Made by a program: the position numbers and the translations under genes. From positions 25,766,067-25,830,066 of the forward strand of contig JARWKL010000010.1 of the NCBI GenBank assembly GCA_029961685.1: a DNA stretch of 64,000 bases. Reading direction: 5' to 3'. The DNA is from Aristolochia californica. Taxonomy: Eukaryota > Streptophyta > Magnoliopsida > Piperales > Aristolochiaceae. Shown piece by piece: positions 28,218 to 40,576 of this stretch; the first letter of the stretch is position 1; every line of letters begins with the position of its first letter. The notes beneath the pieces are model-generated. The model was not told where the DNA came from. It made no database searches and saw nothing but the letters and a program-made list of their open reading frames with translations.

Positions 28218-29700
28218 CTCCCACTTGGAGACTAATCCATCATCAATATCTCCTCTGCGGTGGCAACAACTTCTCAATCCTCAAAGAGAAGTCCAATTGA
28301 AGTTGAACACAACTTCAATTTCTCGATCATAACAGTCTTTGTCAACATATCCGCCAGATTCTAACTTCCTTGAATCTTCTCAAGTTCTAAGACTCCATCC
28401 TCCAGAGCCAATCTGATGAAGAAATAATGCACCTATATGTGCAATGTTCTTGATTGATAAACATGATTCTTTGTTAAATGAATAGCACTTTGACTATCAC
28501 AATAAAACACATTATTCCCATGTTTGAGAACTAATTCTTCTCAGAAAGACTGCAGCCATACCATCTCTTTGTTGGTTTCGGTCACAGCGACGTACTCTAC
28601 CTCAGTGGTGGAAAGAACAACTATTCTCGGACTCTTAGAGACCCAACTAACTACTCTACCACCCAATGTGTATACATATCCAGTGGTACTCTTCCTGCCA
28701 TCTATGTCTCCAGCCATGTCAACATCGAAATAACATTGTAATCCCCAAGTCTGACTTTTTGAAACATAAGGCTGAGTCTACAATGTCTCTCAAATACATG
28801 AGAATCCACTTTACTGCTTCCCAATATTGTTTACCCTGATTCCTCATATATCTTCTCATGACTTCCACTGCATGAGCTATGTCAGGTCTAGTACACACCA
28901 TACATGAGACTGCTAAGAGCACAAGCATAAGGCACATAGGCCATGTTGGATCGCTCTTGCTATGTAGAAAGTGACTGCTCCTTAGATAGCCTTAAGCGAC
29001 TAGCTAAAGGAGTACTCAGTGGTTTTGGATCATTCCTGTTGAACCTACTCAACACCTTCTTCACATATTCTTCTTGTGACAGTTTCAAGACATCAAGGTC
29101 CCTAGTAATCCTCATCCCAATGATTTATTTTGCAGCACCCAAATCCTTCATTGCAAACTTCTTGGACAACTCCCTTTTCAACTTATCTATTTCCTATTTG
29201 CAAGCACGTGCTATCAACATGTCATCAACATATGGTAGTAGAATAATGTAGGAGTCATCAAGCTTCTTCACATAAAAACAATGATTCGCCTGACACCTCA
29301 AGAAATCATTAATACACATAAAGGTGTCATACTTCTTATACCATTGTCTTGGAGCTTGTTTAAGAGCATACAAGCTCTTTTGAAGTTTGCACATCATTTT
29401 CTCCTTTCCTTGTGCTTTGAAACCCTGTGGTTACATCATGTAAATTTCTTCCTCCAAATCACCATGAAGAAAGGCTGTCTTTACATCCAACTACTGTAAG
29501 TGCAAGTCTTCATTTGCCACTAGTCCAAGCACTTTTCTAATAGTAGTCAATTTCACTAGTGGAGAGAAAATCTCACTGTAGTCAATGCCTTCTGTTTATT
29601 GAAAGCCCTTTACCACTAGTCTTGCCTTGTACTACTTGCTGCAATCGTCTATCACTCTACCACCTAAACTAAAGAGTACACTCTGAGGCTATTGTAGACA
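28218..29700 (-). pseudogene. Tnt1-like copia RT/RNase H remnant
   Basis: Minus-strand motifs: CKLQKSLYALKQAPRQWYKK and YVDDMLIA near 29390-29200 (reverse transcriptase with its catalytic YVDD), then CTRPDIAHAVEVMRRYM and HWEAVKWIL-like sequence near 28900-28800, and RNase H up to the PPT complement at 28218. Multiple frameshifts. It is most similar to the plus-strand element at 54400-55660. Confidence 0.8.
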
Positions 29701-29734
29701 TTAGAATTACAAGAATGTCTACTACCATCTTAGA

Positions 29735-30850
29735 TAATACTCAAATTTTCAAATTATTCACTTTCCACCATTCTAAAACATCAAAATCATATTGTGAAGT
29801 TTCCTTAAAAATATACAAATCTTCTTCAAGATTATTTTCCTTTTCCAACATTGGTGAATTCACTACTTCCACTTGTTTCACATAAGTCATTAACTTTGAC
29901 CAACCTGAAATTGATGGGGAATGTGATCTAAAACTTGTTGAAGCACCCGTAGAGCTAATACTTGAAATAATCTCTTCATTACTAATCTCCACATTACACA
30001 TGGATACATATTCATCATAAATCTTAGATAAGGTCTATCGAATTAAGTTTATATTCATTCTAGATGCCATCTCATAATATATCTCTAAAAAATACATTTT
30101 GATCAATCTTAATTTGACCATTGGATCCAAAACTGAAGCTACAACCATCAACAAATTGCATTCACCCCAATACTTCTCAAGTTTCTCTTTCATTCTAATA
30201 ATCATCATCCTAATGAAAATATTTTCATTTGTAGAATGAAAATTCAAAACTTCTTTTATCCTATATACATCACTTAGGTACAAATTAGAAATAGGGTAGT
30301 CACTCCCAAAAATGATATTAGTGACTGCATTAAAAACTTCTAGAATCTCACACACCATTTCAACCTTTTCCCCTTCATCAAGACTTGGATTCCCTATTTT
30401 GAAATCTAGGAAATCCATCTTTGAATTTTAATGCAGAAGATAACATGTCATATGTGGAGTTGAACGAGTTGGACAATCAATAACCTACCTTCTTGAACCT
30501 AGCTATCATTGCTAAACAAATTTAGAAAAAGCACGAAGTCTAGTTTCAAACTGATTAATGAATTTGACACTCATGCACATTCTCAATGATATCATTAATT
30601 TCAACAAGTCTATCTTGGATTGATAAATTTAAAATATGAGTACAACAATGAACATGAAATAACTTTCCACCACAAAAAAATTTTCTTTTTCTTGAAAAAT
30701 CAACTTTCAAAACTCTTATACGAACATCATTATACGTAAAACTATCAACTGAGATACTAAATATGTTAATTTCCCAATCTTTCAAACACTTGTAAATAAC
30801 ATCTGCTATGTCAACACCACGACGATGAGGAGGAGCATGTACAAAACTCT
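29735..30850 (-). pseudogene. hAT transposase fragment (RICESLEEPER type)
   Basis: Minus-strand pieces: near 30785-30555, WEINIFSISVDSFTYND, then FHVHCCTHILNLSIQD, matching the hAT core where WKI...VDNAS.ND and FHVRC.AHILNLIVQ are conserved (N in DNAS here changed). Near 30418-30035, a part with YPISNLYLSDVYRIKEVL, MKEKLEKYWGECNLLM and VASVLDPMVKLRLI. Near 30000-29741, DVLEWWKVNNLK, the start of the C-terminal dimerisation region. Order and spacing follow plant hAT transposases, but the BED zinc finger, first catalytic Asp region and terminal inverted repeats are missing, and stops separate the pieces. Confidence 0.8.
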
Positions 30851-30852
30851 AG

Positions 30853-31156
30853 ACTTGTGTTAAAAGGCACCCATGTGTGTAGGAGTAGCATGGCTAGTAA
30901 ATAAGGAGAACTTTCATAGAGATGACATAGAATTTTAATTATGAGTGCTAGTGTATGTCATCTTATGTCTTTTTTCTTTTGAAGCATACAACCCTAAGGG
31001 CATTGTAGTCATTGTAAACACCTTCACACAACTATAAATACAGCCTCAAGGCATGGTGTAGAGCATTCAAGCCTCTTCCGCTTGGCTTAAATTCGTCCAT
31101 ACACCTCTCTCTCTCTTTTCCTCTTCCTTCACTCCTCTCTCCCCAGAGCTAGAATT
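30853..31156 (+). mobile_element. N1 element 5' LTR, left part
   Basis: Homologous to the minus-strand LTR fragments at 13530 and 21151 (shared TTATGTCTTTT, AAGGGCATTGTAG-type and ACTATAAATA promoter-like blocks). Interrupted at 31157 by gypsy B. The LTR resumes at 36464 and ends at 36524 (GAAATCAACA). Confidence 0.7.
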
Positions 31157-31605
31157 TTTTATGGACTCCATAGCATCACGAGTTATCCATAGGCATAGGA
31201 ATTAAATTATGTCAATTTACCTTTCATGTAATTTCAATTCGGTTTGGTTTACTTTATTTGGTTTGGTTTACTTTGGGTTGGTTCAGTGTAATGTGGCGTG
31301 AACCACTTGACCTATGGGTCATCTTTGTATTTTCGTCCTCAACCCTATTTAGGGGGACATGAAGGAAAAGAGAGGCAAGTATTGAGAAAATTATAATTTA
31401 CAGGTCAGATTCTCCCTCAGAGGTCTAGGTCGGATTTCTCCTTTTGAGGTCCAAGGTTGAGCTTCCTCCAAAGCTCCTTCGTTCTAATTGAGTTCCACCA
31501 TTACTCGTTCAAGAAACAAGAATTCTCTTCCAACGTCAAGATCATCCATGGAGGGAAGAGAGGAAAGAAGGGTGACTCGATCCATGGCAAGGGAAGAACC
31601 TAACA
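31157..31605 (+). repeat. 5' LTR of gypsy B
   Basis: 449 bases, ending GAACCTAACA. It contains the gag start codon (ATG at 31548), 58 bases before its end. Confidence 0.88.
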
Positions 31606-34600
31606 TCTTGGTATCAGACAGGTCCACCCTTGGGGATTCCTCTTCCCCTGACGATTTGAGACAATTAGTGGAAGATACTAGGCAGAGGACAAATAACCAG
31701 GGTCATGCCCTGGAAGAGGTGCATCAAACAACCTCTGATTTGCGTGAGGCAATAAAATCAATGGATGCTGCCATCCAAGCTCTCCTCCGACAACAAGAGG
31801 ACCATGATACACGAGCCCAACCACCAGCTGCCTACTCTCCATTGGCCGACCACCATCCATTCCACCCACTACCTTCCCCACAACCACCAATGTGTCAACA
31901 CCATCCCCATCTGGGGCCTGCCGTTCAAGGACCAAACACTGTGCCCAGGTATTTAAAAGTTGACTTTCCTACGTATGATGGGTCTAAGGACCCTTTGATT
32001 TGGTTAGCCAAGTGTGATCAGTTCTTTTATCATAAAAAAACACCTGCGGATGAGAAAGTGTATTTGGCCGCCTACCACATGCTCGATGAAGCACTTCTAT
32101 GGTACCACCAATTCCGAAATGACCAAGTGGTTCAGGATTGGGAAACTTTTAGATAGTCTTGCATGATGAGATTTGGTCCTCCAGCTAGTAGCAATCCATT
32201 GGGAGAATTAATCAATTACAAACAAACTGGAACACTGGAGGTGTACCAAAAGACCTTCCAGGAAAGGTTAGCCCGAGCAAACCAGTTTGTTAGCCACACA
32301 CAATATGTTCATATATTTACTGCTGGTTTGACAAAAGCTCTGCATTTAGAAGTTGAATTACATGCTCCTACAGATTTAGACCACACTATGAATTTAGCCA
32401 GGGCAATTGAGCACAAGTAGCGTGTTCTAAAGGAGTCACTGGTCAGAAATACAGCTTGGCCAGGGAGGCACAATGCCTTAGCGTCAAACCCTTCCCCTGG
32501 ACCTCCAAGATTTAGAGACAGTGCAGCCCCACACCCAAACATCTCTAATTCAGCTCCACCTGCTCCTTACTTCAAAAAACTTACTAGACAGGAAGTGGAC
32601 CAGAGAAAGGCCAATGGCCTCTGTTTTAACTGTGATGAACAGTATGTCATTGGACACCACTGCAAACGATTATTCAGTATATGTCTATGGGAGGATGGAG
32701 AAGAAATACCACAAGAGGAGGAAATTGTGGAAACTGACCAAGAAGGTCCAGAGATTTCCTTTCATGCTATGACTGGTCTACGCAGTGCAAGCACAATGTA
32801 GGTTAAAGCCCAATTACATCATTTACAGTTACTGGCTTTAGTTGACTCGGGTAGTACACATAATTTCATCAATCAGTAGACGCCAGAACAACTTGGGTTA
32901 GTAGTACAGCAACAGACTGGTCTTTCTGTATCAGTAGCCAATGGGGCTAAAATTACTAGTGTAGGCATATCACCAACCACACACTTTGATATTGAGGGAT
33001 ATGCATTTGTTGCAGATTTTTTGGTGATTCCACTATCAGGATTCGATTTGGAGCTAGGAATTAAATGGCTGCAATTGTTGGGACCAATACTATGGGATTT
33101 CAAAGCTCTAACATGTCTTTTATAAAGGAACAACATCAGATTATATTGCATGGCACACAAGCACCACTCACCTGTGCACTACAGGTTGCACAAGTCCAGT
33201 CCACAAACACATGTAAGTTATCTCGCTTACTTACAAAATTTGAAGATATCTTTCAGGACCCTACTACCTTACCGCCACTTAGGCACTGTGATCACTGTAT
33301 CCGTTTGAAAACGGGTACCGAGCCGGTAGTGGTGTGTCCGTATCGTTACCCTCACTTATAGAAGGATGAGATTGAAAGGCAGTGCCAGGAGATGTTAGCA
33401 CAGGGTATTATTCAGCCCAGCAGGTCTCCTTTTTCTTCACCGGTATTACTAGTCCGCAAGCATGATAAGTCATGGAGGTTCTGTGTGGACTACTGACAAC
33501 TCAATGCCCATACGATTAAAGATAAATTTCCTATTCTAGTGGTAGACGAGCTGTTAGAGGAGCTACATGGAGCTACTATTTTTACTAAACTCGATTTGAA
33601 ATCTGGCTATCATCAAATCCGAGTTCATCCATCAGATGTGGAGAAAACAGCGTTCCGCACGCATCACGGCCATTTTGAATTCCTCGTAATGCCATTTGGT
33701 CTGTCAAATGCACCTTCCACCTTCCAGGCCCTCATGAATGAGGTATTTTCCTCTCTTGAGAAAATATGTAGTGGTATTTTTTGACGATACTTTGGTCTAT
33801 AGCAACAGTTGGGAAGAACATCTTCAGCACCTTCACCAGGTATTTTCTCTTATACGTTCACATCATTTGGTTTTAAATCGGTCAAGATGTTCTATGGGCA
33901 CATCAGAAGTGGCATATTTGGGCCACGTTATTTCCGCATCGGGGGTGAAGGTGGACCAGAGTAAGATACAGGCGGTCACAGATTGGCCTATTCCTACATC
34001 TATTACAACCTTAAGAGGATTTTTGGGCCTAGCTGGATATTATAGAAAATTTATTCGTAGCTATGGCCAGCTTGCAACTCCGTTCAACAATCTCCTCAAG
34101 AAAAATGCTTTTACCTGGTCAAAGACAACAGCTCATTCCTTTCAGCAATTGAAAGATGCCTTATCATCAGCCCCAGTTTTGTAGCTCCCCTACTTTGAGG
34201 AGTCCTTTGTAGTGGAATGTGATGCTTTGAGGGGCGGTATTGGCGCAGTGTTGCACCAACAGGGCCACCTGATTGCTTATTTTAGCCGTCAACTGGGCCA
34301 ACACCACCACAAGTTGGCAACTTATGAGAGGGAATTGAAAGGATTGGCTAAAGCTATACAACATTGGCGCCCTTATCTATGGGGACGTTCTTTTTTGATT
34401 CGCACTGATCATTGCAGCCTCAAGTATCTTCTTGAGCAGCATCTCACTACATCACCACAACAGCATTGGTTAAGTAAGCTTATGGGGTTTGACTTTTCTG
34501 TCGAGTATAAATCAGGAAGTTTGAATGTAGGGGCTGATGCCTTATCTCGCCGGGACATTCCCGTGCCGCAATTAAACGCCATCAGTCAGCCCAGAGCTCT

Positions 34601-36015
34601 CTTGTTGGATTCTATACGGGAAGAGGCACAACAATACCCGAATACAATCTCCTTATGCGGACATCCAGCAGGGGACAACAGCACCACATTGGAGGGTTCA
34701 GGACAATCTCGTCCTCTACAAAAACAAAATTTTTCTACACCACACATCCCCTCTGATTAACAACATTTTAGCCTCCTTCCATGACAGTACACATGAGGGC
34801 CGACAGAAAATAGATTTCTGAATCGGTAGGGAATTTTATTGGAGGGGCATGAAGCGCAATATAGCTGATTATGCGGCGGCTTGTCAAACTTGTCAATGGA
34901 ATAAAGCTGAAACATTAAGTCCAGTGGGGTTGCTCCAACCACATCAGCTTCCGTCACAGGTCTGGTCTGATATTTCTATGGACTTCATAGATGGACTTCC
35001 CTCTTCGTCGGGTAAATCTGTTATATTTGTAGTGGTGGATCGTTTCTCTAAATATGGGCATTTCATTCCTCTGGCGCATCCTTACACTGCAACTCAGGTC
35101 GCTCAAATTTTTATGGATAACATTGTCTGGTTACATGGGATGCCTAATTCAATTGCCAGTGATAGGGATGCAATCTTTACAAGTACCTTCTGGAAAGAAC
35201 TCTTCAAGTTATAGGGCACAACGTTAGCCTTTTCTTCAGCCTACCATCCGCAGACTGATGGTCAGACAAAGGTCGTCAACAGAACCATTGAAATGTATCT
35301 TCGTTGTTTCGTGGGGTTCTCACCTAAGAGGTGGGTTAAGTGGCTCGCCTGGGCTGAGTTCTGTTACAACACCTCCTACCACAGCGCACTCGGCACAACC
35401 CCACTCAAGGTGGTATATGGTAGAGAACCTCCCCGTCTTTTAGCCTATGAACCGGGGGCCTCTAAAGTAGCCACTTTGGACCAAGCATTAGCTAAAAGAC
35501 ACGCATTCATCACTGAGGTGTGCACTCATCTACAGGAGGCACAACATTCTATGAAAAAATATTATGACAAGAAGCACCGGGAAGTCTTCTTTTCTCCTGG
35601 AGATTATGTTTGGTTGTGTCTCCAACACTATAGGCAGCTGTCATTGATAGCCTCCAAACGTCACAAGCTCTCTCCAAAATATTATGGTCCCTTTCAGGTG
35701 ATGGACCGCATTGGGACAGTGGCCTACAGATTGCAGCTTTCGCCAGAGGCCAGAATTCACAACGTCTTTCATGTCTCACAATTAAAGGCCTTCCAAGGTG
35801 ATTCGCCTTTGTTGCACATCCTACTGCCCCCACTCCATGAGGGACATGTACTTTCTACCCCGGCACAGGTATTACAAACTCACCGTATTCAGGGTGATTG
35901 GGAGATCTTAGTGCAATGGGCAGATGTTGACCCCAGTGACACGACATGGGAGCCATTAGCGGCGTTTCGCACCCTCTACCCATACTTTGAGCTTGAGGAC
36001 AAGCTTTTTCTCTAG
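31548..36015 (+). pseudogene. Gypsy B gag-pol, broken
   Basis: It starts MEGREERRVTRSMAREEP inside the LTR, reads through the primer site (ILVSDRSTLGDSS) and continues with gag core RYLKVDFPTYDGSKD, CCHC knuckle CFNCDEQYVIGHHC (near 32630), protease LVDSGSTHNFI (near 32840), RT with FFDDTLVYS (near 33780; I to T after the catalytic DD), RNase H ECDALRGGIGAVL and TDHCSLKYLLEQ, integrase zinc finger and core (VVVDRFSKYGHF, SDRDAIFTSTFW, YHPQTDGQT) and a chromodomain-like WEILVQWADVDPSDTTWE. It ends FELEDKLFL, then a stop in the G-rich tract. At least eight stops plus frameshifts (near 33770, 34690 and 35215) disable it. Domain order equals gypsy A. Confidence 0.92.
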
Positions 36016-36028
36016 GGGGGGGGGGTGA

Positions 36029-36458
36029 TGTTATGGACTCCATAGCATCACGAGTTATCCATAGGCATAGGAATTAAATTATGTCAATTTACTTTTCATG
36101 TAATTTCAATTTGGTTTGGTTTACTTTGGGTTGGTTCAGTGTAATGTGGCGTGAACCACTTGACCTAAGGGTCATCTTTGTATTTTCGTCCTCAACCCTA
36201 TTTAGGGGAACGTGAAGGAAAAGAGAGGCAAGTATTGAGAAAATTATAATTTACAGGTCAGATTCTCCCTCAGAGGTCTAGGTCGGATTTCTCCCTTTGA
36301 GGTCCAAGGTTGAGCTTCCTCCAAAGCTCCTTTGTTCTAATTGAGTTCCCCCATTACTCGTTCAAGAAACAAGAATTCTCTTCCAACGTCAAGATCATCC
36401 ATGGAGGGAAGAGAGGAAAGAAGGGTGACTCGATCCATGGCAAGGGAAGAACCGAACA
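36029..36458 (+). repeat. 3' LTR of gypsy B
   Basis: 430 bases, TGTTATGGACTCC...ACCGAACA, preceded by a G10 polypurine tract at 36016-36025. Confidence 0.88.
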
Positions 36459-36463
36459 GAATT

Positions 36464-36524
36464 CCTCTCTTCACTCCTTCCCTGGAGATCTCTTATGTTT
36501 ATGTCTTGTCCCTAGAAATCAACA
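36464..36524 (+). mobile_element. N1 element 5' LTR, right part
   Basis: The last 61 bases of the LTR split by gypsy B, ending CTAGAAATCAACA, followed at once by TGGTATTAGAATGGG. Confidence 0.7.
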
Positions 36525-38005
36525 TGGTATTAGAATGGGCAAAGATCTGAGATGGAAAAGGAGAAGAAGGTGGAAAATAAAGGGAGGAAGAAGAAAAAGA
36601 AGAATAAAAATAAAAATAAAAAGTGGTTTTTCTCATTTTTCCTCAAGTCTTTCTTTCCAAATTCCTATTTTTCATTAGATGTTTTACTCTCTTACTATAT
36701 GGTTCCTATAGAAAATTATATACCATTGTGAATATATTTTAGTCTAGTTTCCAACTCAAAAAGAATCTTTGAAATGAGATTTTTCTAGAAAGAGAAATCA
36801 TAATCTGAAGCAGCAAAGGTTATGCAGTAGAAAGTTCCATTTAGTAGTAGAAAGCCACAACTTCCTAAAAAGTTTGCACAAACATTTATGATGGTTTATT
36901 TTGATAATTACATCTCAAAATAAAGCTATGTAAGTATACTTTCTATCCCTATAAACCGGTTCTCAATCTGATATTTCTAGAGAGATATCCACATTGGAAG
37001 AATCAAAGGTTATGCTAGTATCCTGTTGCATGCGAAGATCTGAATTTTAGCTAATTTTTTGGTTTACTTTTTGAGTTGCTAATGTTGGTTGAGTTTCCTA
37101 TTTTTTTTCACAATCTAGTCAACATTTTACCAACTTGAGTATCTTTCCTTTCGTAAATGTTTCTTTTGTTTGATCTCATAGTACATTAGTTTCCTTAAGA
37201 AAAGTCTTTCCTATTATGATTATAGTTTCCTTTTTGATAAAGTCTCAAAATTTTTATTTAGAAAATTTTCTTTCCTAATTCTAGATTCAGAATAAGTGTC
37301 CTAAATGTCCCTTATTCTAGAATTATCTCTTGAATATTTTCTTTGTAAATTAGTCAAGTTATGTTAAAAAATAATTGCCTTATTTGACAAGTCTATTTTT
37401 AGAAACTTTTCATTATTATGCTCTACCTCAAAACTTTCTAATTGGGTTTTTTTAAGTTTTATTGATCATCATGCTAATAGAAGAATTATTTTTTATCTCT
37501 CCCTTGAGTCAAACTTGGTTACGTTTTATCCATCTATTGGTCTAAAAGCGCCTCCTTTCTAATTAGAAGTATGAACAGCTGCATTGTGAGCCTCCTTCCG
37601 TTTGAAGTAAGAGAGCTACTATCTTTATATTCACACCTTAACTGCTCAAAGTAATATTTTTTATTCAAATTGTGTTTGATAAAATCACTTCAAAGCAATG
37701 CCTATAGATCCTCTATCTAAAAGTGTAGGAGTGTGCCCAACATCCAGCTTGACTCAAGTTTTTATTCTACATCCAAGAGGAGATATGTGTTTGAGCTACC
37801 CCTTAAAAATTGAGTAGTCTATTTTTTGTGCCCTTAAGTTGGGTTGTTTTTCTGCCATTGAAATTGAGTGGAGTGTGTTTCAGACTATGACTGTTTTGAC
37901 TGGTATATGGAGCTTTGTTGTACAACTATGAGTGATTTTTCCACCATTATGATTTGCAAGCTGGGTCTCTTGGTAAAGAACAAAGAGATCCTCAACTTGA
38001 GGGAG
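36525..38005 (+). mobile_element. N1 non-coding internal region
   Basis: It starts with primer site TGGTATTAGAATGGG and the purine-rich GAGATGGAAAAGGAGAAG, then about 1.4 kb of AT-rich sequence with no frame resembling gag or pol. It ends GATCCTCAACTTGAGGGAG (PPT-like). The same region occurs inverted at 45046-46446 and in part at 14021-14329, so this is a repeated unit, presumably a large non-autonomous LTR element. Blocks near 36770-36850 and 37000-37020 match the leader of the copia element at 11861-12381, suggesting derivation from that family. No 3' LTR follows directly. Confidence 0.65.
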
Positions 38006-38212
38006 AGAAGTAGAAGAAGAAGTACAAGAAAGAGGTAACCAATAATGAAGAATTCTTTGTGTTGTGGTAATCAATTTTTAAGTGACTAGAATATCCAAGT
38101 AAGGGGGGGAGACAAGATGAGAACAAGAAGAAGACTACAAACAAGATGTGAACAATAAGAAGATGAATCAAAGCAAAGCAAAAATTTCTTTTCATACCAA
38201 GCCTGTGGAATT
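38006..38212. other. Purine-rich spacer
   Basis: AG-rich sequence (AGAAGAAGAAG stretches) between the N1 internal region and the next copia LTR. No gene or repeat family recognised. Confidence 0.5.
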
Positions 38213-38792
38213 TGTTGAATTTAGGATCTCTTTTCCATAATTCCAAGCAAGAGAAAGAAGAAAGAAAAAATAAGAAAAGGGAAGAAGAGCTCTCAGGTAG
38301 AGAGAAGAAAAAATAAAAGAGCAAAGAGAGGTTGCGCCAAGCATAGAAAGAGAGAGAGAAAGTAATTCGAGAATGACATGTGTAACTTGATAAATTCTGA
38401 ATTACAACTCCTCTATTTATAGTAGAGGAAGAGGTAGGTCCTTATACAATTAGCCTTTCAATCCTAATTACATTCCAACTCTAACTCTCTAAGATAAGTC
38501 TATCCAAACCAATCTACTAGAAGACTAATATGAGTTGAACTAGGACTCTTTCTTCATTCACGTGAATATAAGGGAGAAGGCCAGCTCGTGGCCTTATCCT
38601 TGTGGGTCCCTCATGATCTTCTAGCTCATCTTGATAAGGTTGACAGCTCGTGAGATATTTGTGGGTCCCACTTGATCTTCAAGTCTTCTAACTCAATTCA
38701 GCTTGTGCTTCTTAATTCCTTAACTCGTGTTTGCTTGGGTGAGGACTCTTCATGGTTTCCCATGTTCTCATGGTGGGTCCCACATTGTAACA
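38213..38792 (-). repeat. 3' LTR of the minus-strand copia
   Basis: 580 bases, homologous over most of its length to 8318-8887, including TCCTCTATTTATAGTAG-like promoter sequence and CACCTTGTGGGTCCC-type blocks. Confidence 0.85.
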
Positions 38793-38810
38793 CTCCCCCT
38801 CAAGCTGGGG

Positions 38811-40400
38811 GTGAGAAGACATCATAAATCCCCAACTTGCTACATATGGTAGACATAATCTTGTGAGTGACTAGCTTGGTGAGAATATTTGCAACTTGAC
38901 TTTGTGATGATATATGCTTCAGAGATAAGAAACCAGCTTGGAACTTGTCTCATGTAAAATAGCAATCCACTTCAATATGCTTTGTCCTTTCATGGAAGAC
39001 TGGATTCGATGTAATGTGTATTGTTGCTTGATTGTCACAGTATAGATCTATTGGAGCTTCTTTGTAGAATCCCAATTCAGCGAGAAAATATCTTATCCAT
39101 ATGAGTTCACTAACAGTGTGTGACATGGCTCTATATTCTAATTTTGTACTCAACCATGCTACTACATTTTGCTTTTTTTGCTTTTCCATGTAACCAAATT
39201 CTCTCTAATCATCGTACAAAATCCCGAAGTAGATTTTTTGTCATCAGGGGATCCGGCCCAGTTTGCATCTGAGAATCTTTCTGTGTTGAAGTGACCATGG
39301 TTTTTATAGAGAAGCCTCCTTCCTGGAGCTCCTTTTAGATATCGTAGTATTCTTTCAAGTGCTTGCCAATGACTAAGTTGTGGCTTGTGCATGTATTGAC
39401 TTACCACACTTACTGCGTATGAAATATCCGGCCTTGTTACACATAGGTAAGTAAGTCGTCCCACTAGTCTTTGATATTTCCCAATATCTACATCTTCTCC
39501 AGTGCCTCCACATAATTTTGTATTTGCATCCATAGCAGTGTCGACTGGTTTGTATCCCATCATTCATGTCTCTTCTAGTAGATCAAGGGCATACTTCCTT
39601 TGTGATAGCACAATCCCATGTCTGGATTGTAATATTTCAATACCCAAAAAATATTTGAGTAGTCCAAGATCCTTCATCTTGAATTCAACACATATTTTCT
39701 CCTTTGTTTTCTGAATGCCCTCAGAATCACTCCCAGTTAAAATAATATCATCAATATATACAGCCAGAATCACCTTACCTCTTGGTGTATTTTCAATAAA
39801 TACTGAGTGATCTGCAGAGCATCTATGAAAGCCGGCCATATGATGGCTTGACTAAATTTCTCAAACCATGCCCGAGGGGACTACTTTAGACCATATAGAT
39901 ATTTTTTAAGGCGGCATACGGACTCCCCCTCAACCACATACCCATGTGGTAGTTGCATGTAAATTTCTTCTTTAATATCACCATTAAGAAATGCATTTTT
40001 TCACATCAACTTGATATATCGGCCATGATGAATTGGCCGCCAGAGATAATAATATACGTACTGAGTTCATTCTTGGCACTGGAAAGAAGGTTTCTTCATA
40101 ATCAATTCCATAGCACTGAGTTAAACCTTTGGTAACCAGTTGAGCCTTCAATCGTGCAATTGACCCATCCGGATTATGTTTGATAGTATAAACCCACTTG
40201 CAACCAACGGGTTTTTTACTTGTGGGAAGAGGAACCAGTGACCATGTATGATTGTCTTTAAGAGCCTTCATTTCTTCATCCATTGATGCCTTCCACCTTG
40301 GATATTGTAGAGCCTCTTGTTATTAATGTGGAACAGATATGGAGGAAATAGAAGAAAGAACCTGACAACATAAAGGTGAGAGGCAATGATGAGACACAAA
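38811..40400 (-). pseudogene. Copia pol fragment (RT, RNase H)
   Basis: Minus-strand frames: 40283-39984, DEEMKALKDNHTWSLVPLP, then GCKWVYTIKHNPDGS and the start of RT; 39839-39564, CSADHSVFIENTPRG, the catalytic YIDDIILTGSD and LGLLKYFLGIEI; 39563-39162, DISYAVSVVSQYMHKP, then RRLLYKNHGHFN and DANWAGSPDDKKSTSG; 39189-38950, LYCDNQATIHITSNPVFHE (RNase H). Frames shift at about 39565 and 39165-39190, and near 39840-40000. This is the best preserved pol of its family in the window. Confidence 0.88.
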
Positions 40401-40576
40401 ATTTGAAATGGGATGAGAAGTAGAACGTCTAGTGCATGATCGAGGTTCTTTCCTTATACCAATAGGATGAGTATCATATTGAGGACAAAAAATAACTGGT
40501 GATGAAGGACTTACCTATAGTGGATATGTTATATTGGCAGGTGTGGTTTCGGCCACTTGTTCTGGGGGTTGAATAA

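Larger units (their letters stand above)
22581..29700 (-). mobile_element. Tnt1-like copia, 3' part, split by gypsy A
   Basis: A minus-strand element. Its 3' LTR starts at 22581 (TGTTAGGAATTAGATGCCCTA), is interrupted at 22602-27712 by gypsy A, and resumes ATTCCAAACTAACGAG at 27718, running to about 28217, where CTCCCACTTGGAG (PPT complement) begins. RNase H and RT remnants follow to about 29700, where a hAT relic takes over. The 5' LTR, gag, protease and integrase are absent. It is homologous to the complete element at 51535-56137. Inferred original: TAGATGCCCTAATTCCAAAC. Confidence 0.82.
31157..36458 (+). mobile_element. Gypsy element B, decayed
   Basis: LTRs at 31157-31605 and 36029-36458. 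Target-site duplication GAATT (31152-31156 and 36459-36463) is exact. The 5' LTR begins TTTTATGGACTCC where the 3' LTR has TGTTATGGACTCC, so its terminal TG is mutated. It also has about 19 extra bases from a GGTTTGGTTTACTTT duplication. Primer site TGGTATCAGACAGG (31609-31622) is the same as in gypsy A. It sits inside the LTR of the N1 element, which is therefore older. Confidence 0.93.
38213..40576 (-). mobile_element. Copia element (minus), 3' half
   Basis: 3' LTR at 38213-38792 (TGTTGAATTTAGG...TTGTAACA in plus orientation), PPT complement CTCCCCCTCAAGCTGGGGG, then pol remnants, cut at 40577 by gypsy C. The 5' LTR, gag and the first part of pol are missing. It is the same family as the element at 8318-12894. 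Confidence 0.85.

Noticed and set aside
29735..30850. Mobile hAT transposon
   Set aside because: No terminal inverted repeats or 8-bp duplication could be found, and the transposase is fragmentary.
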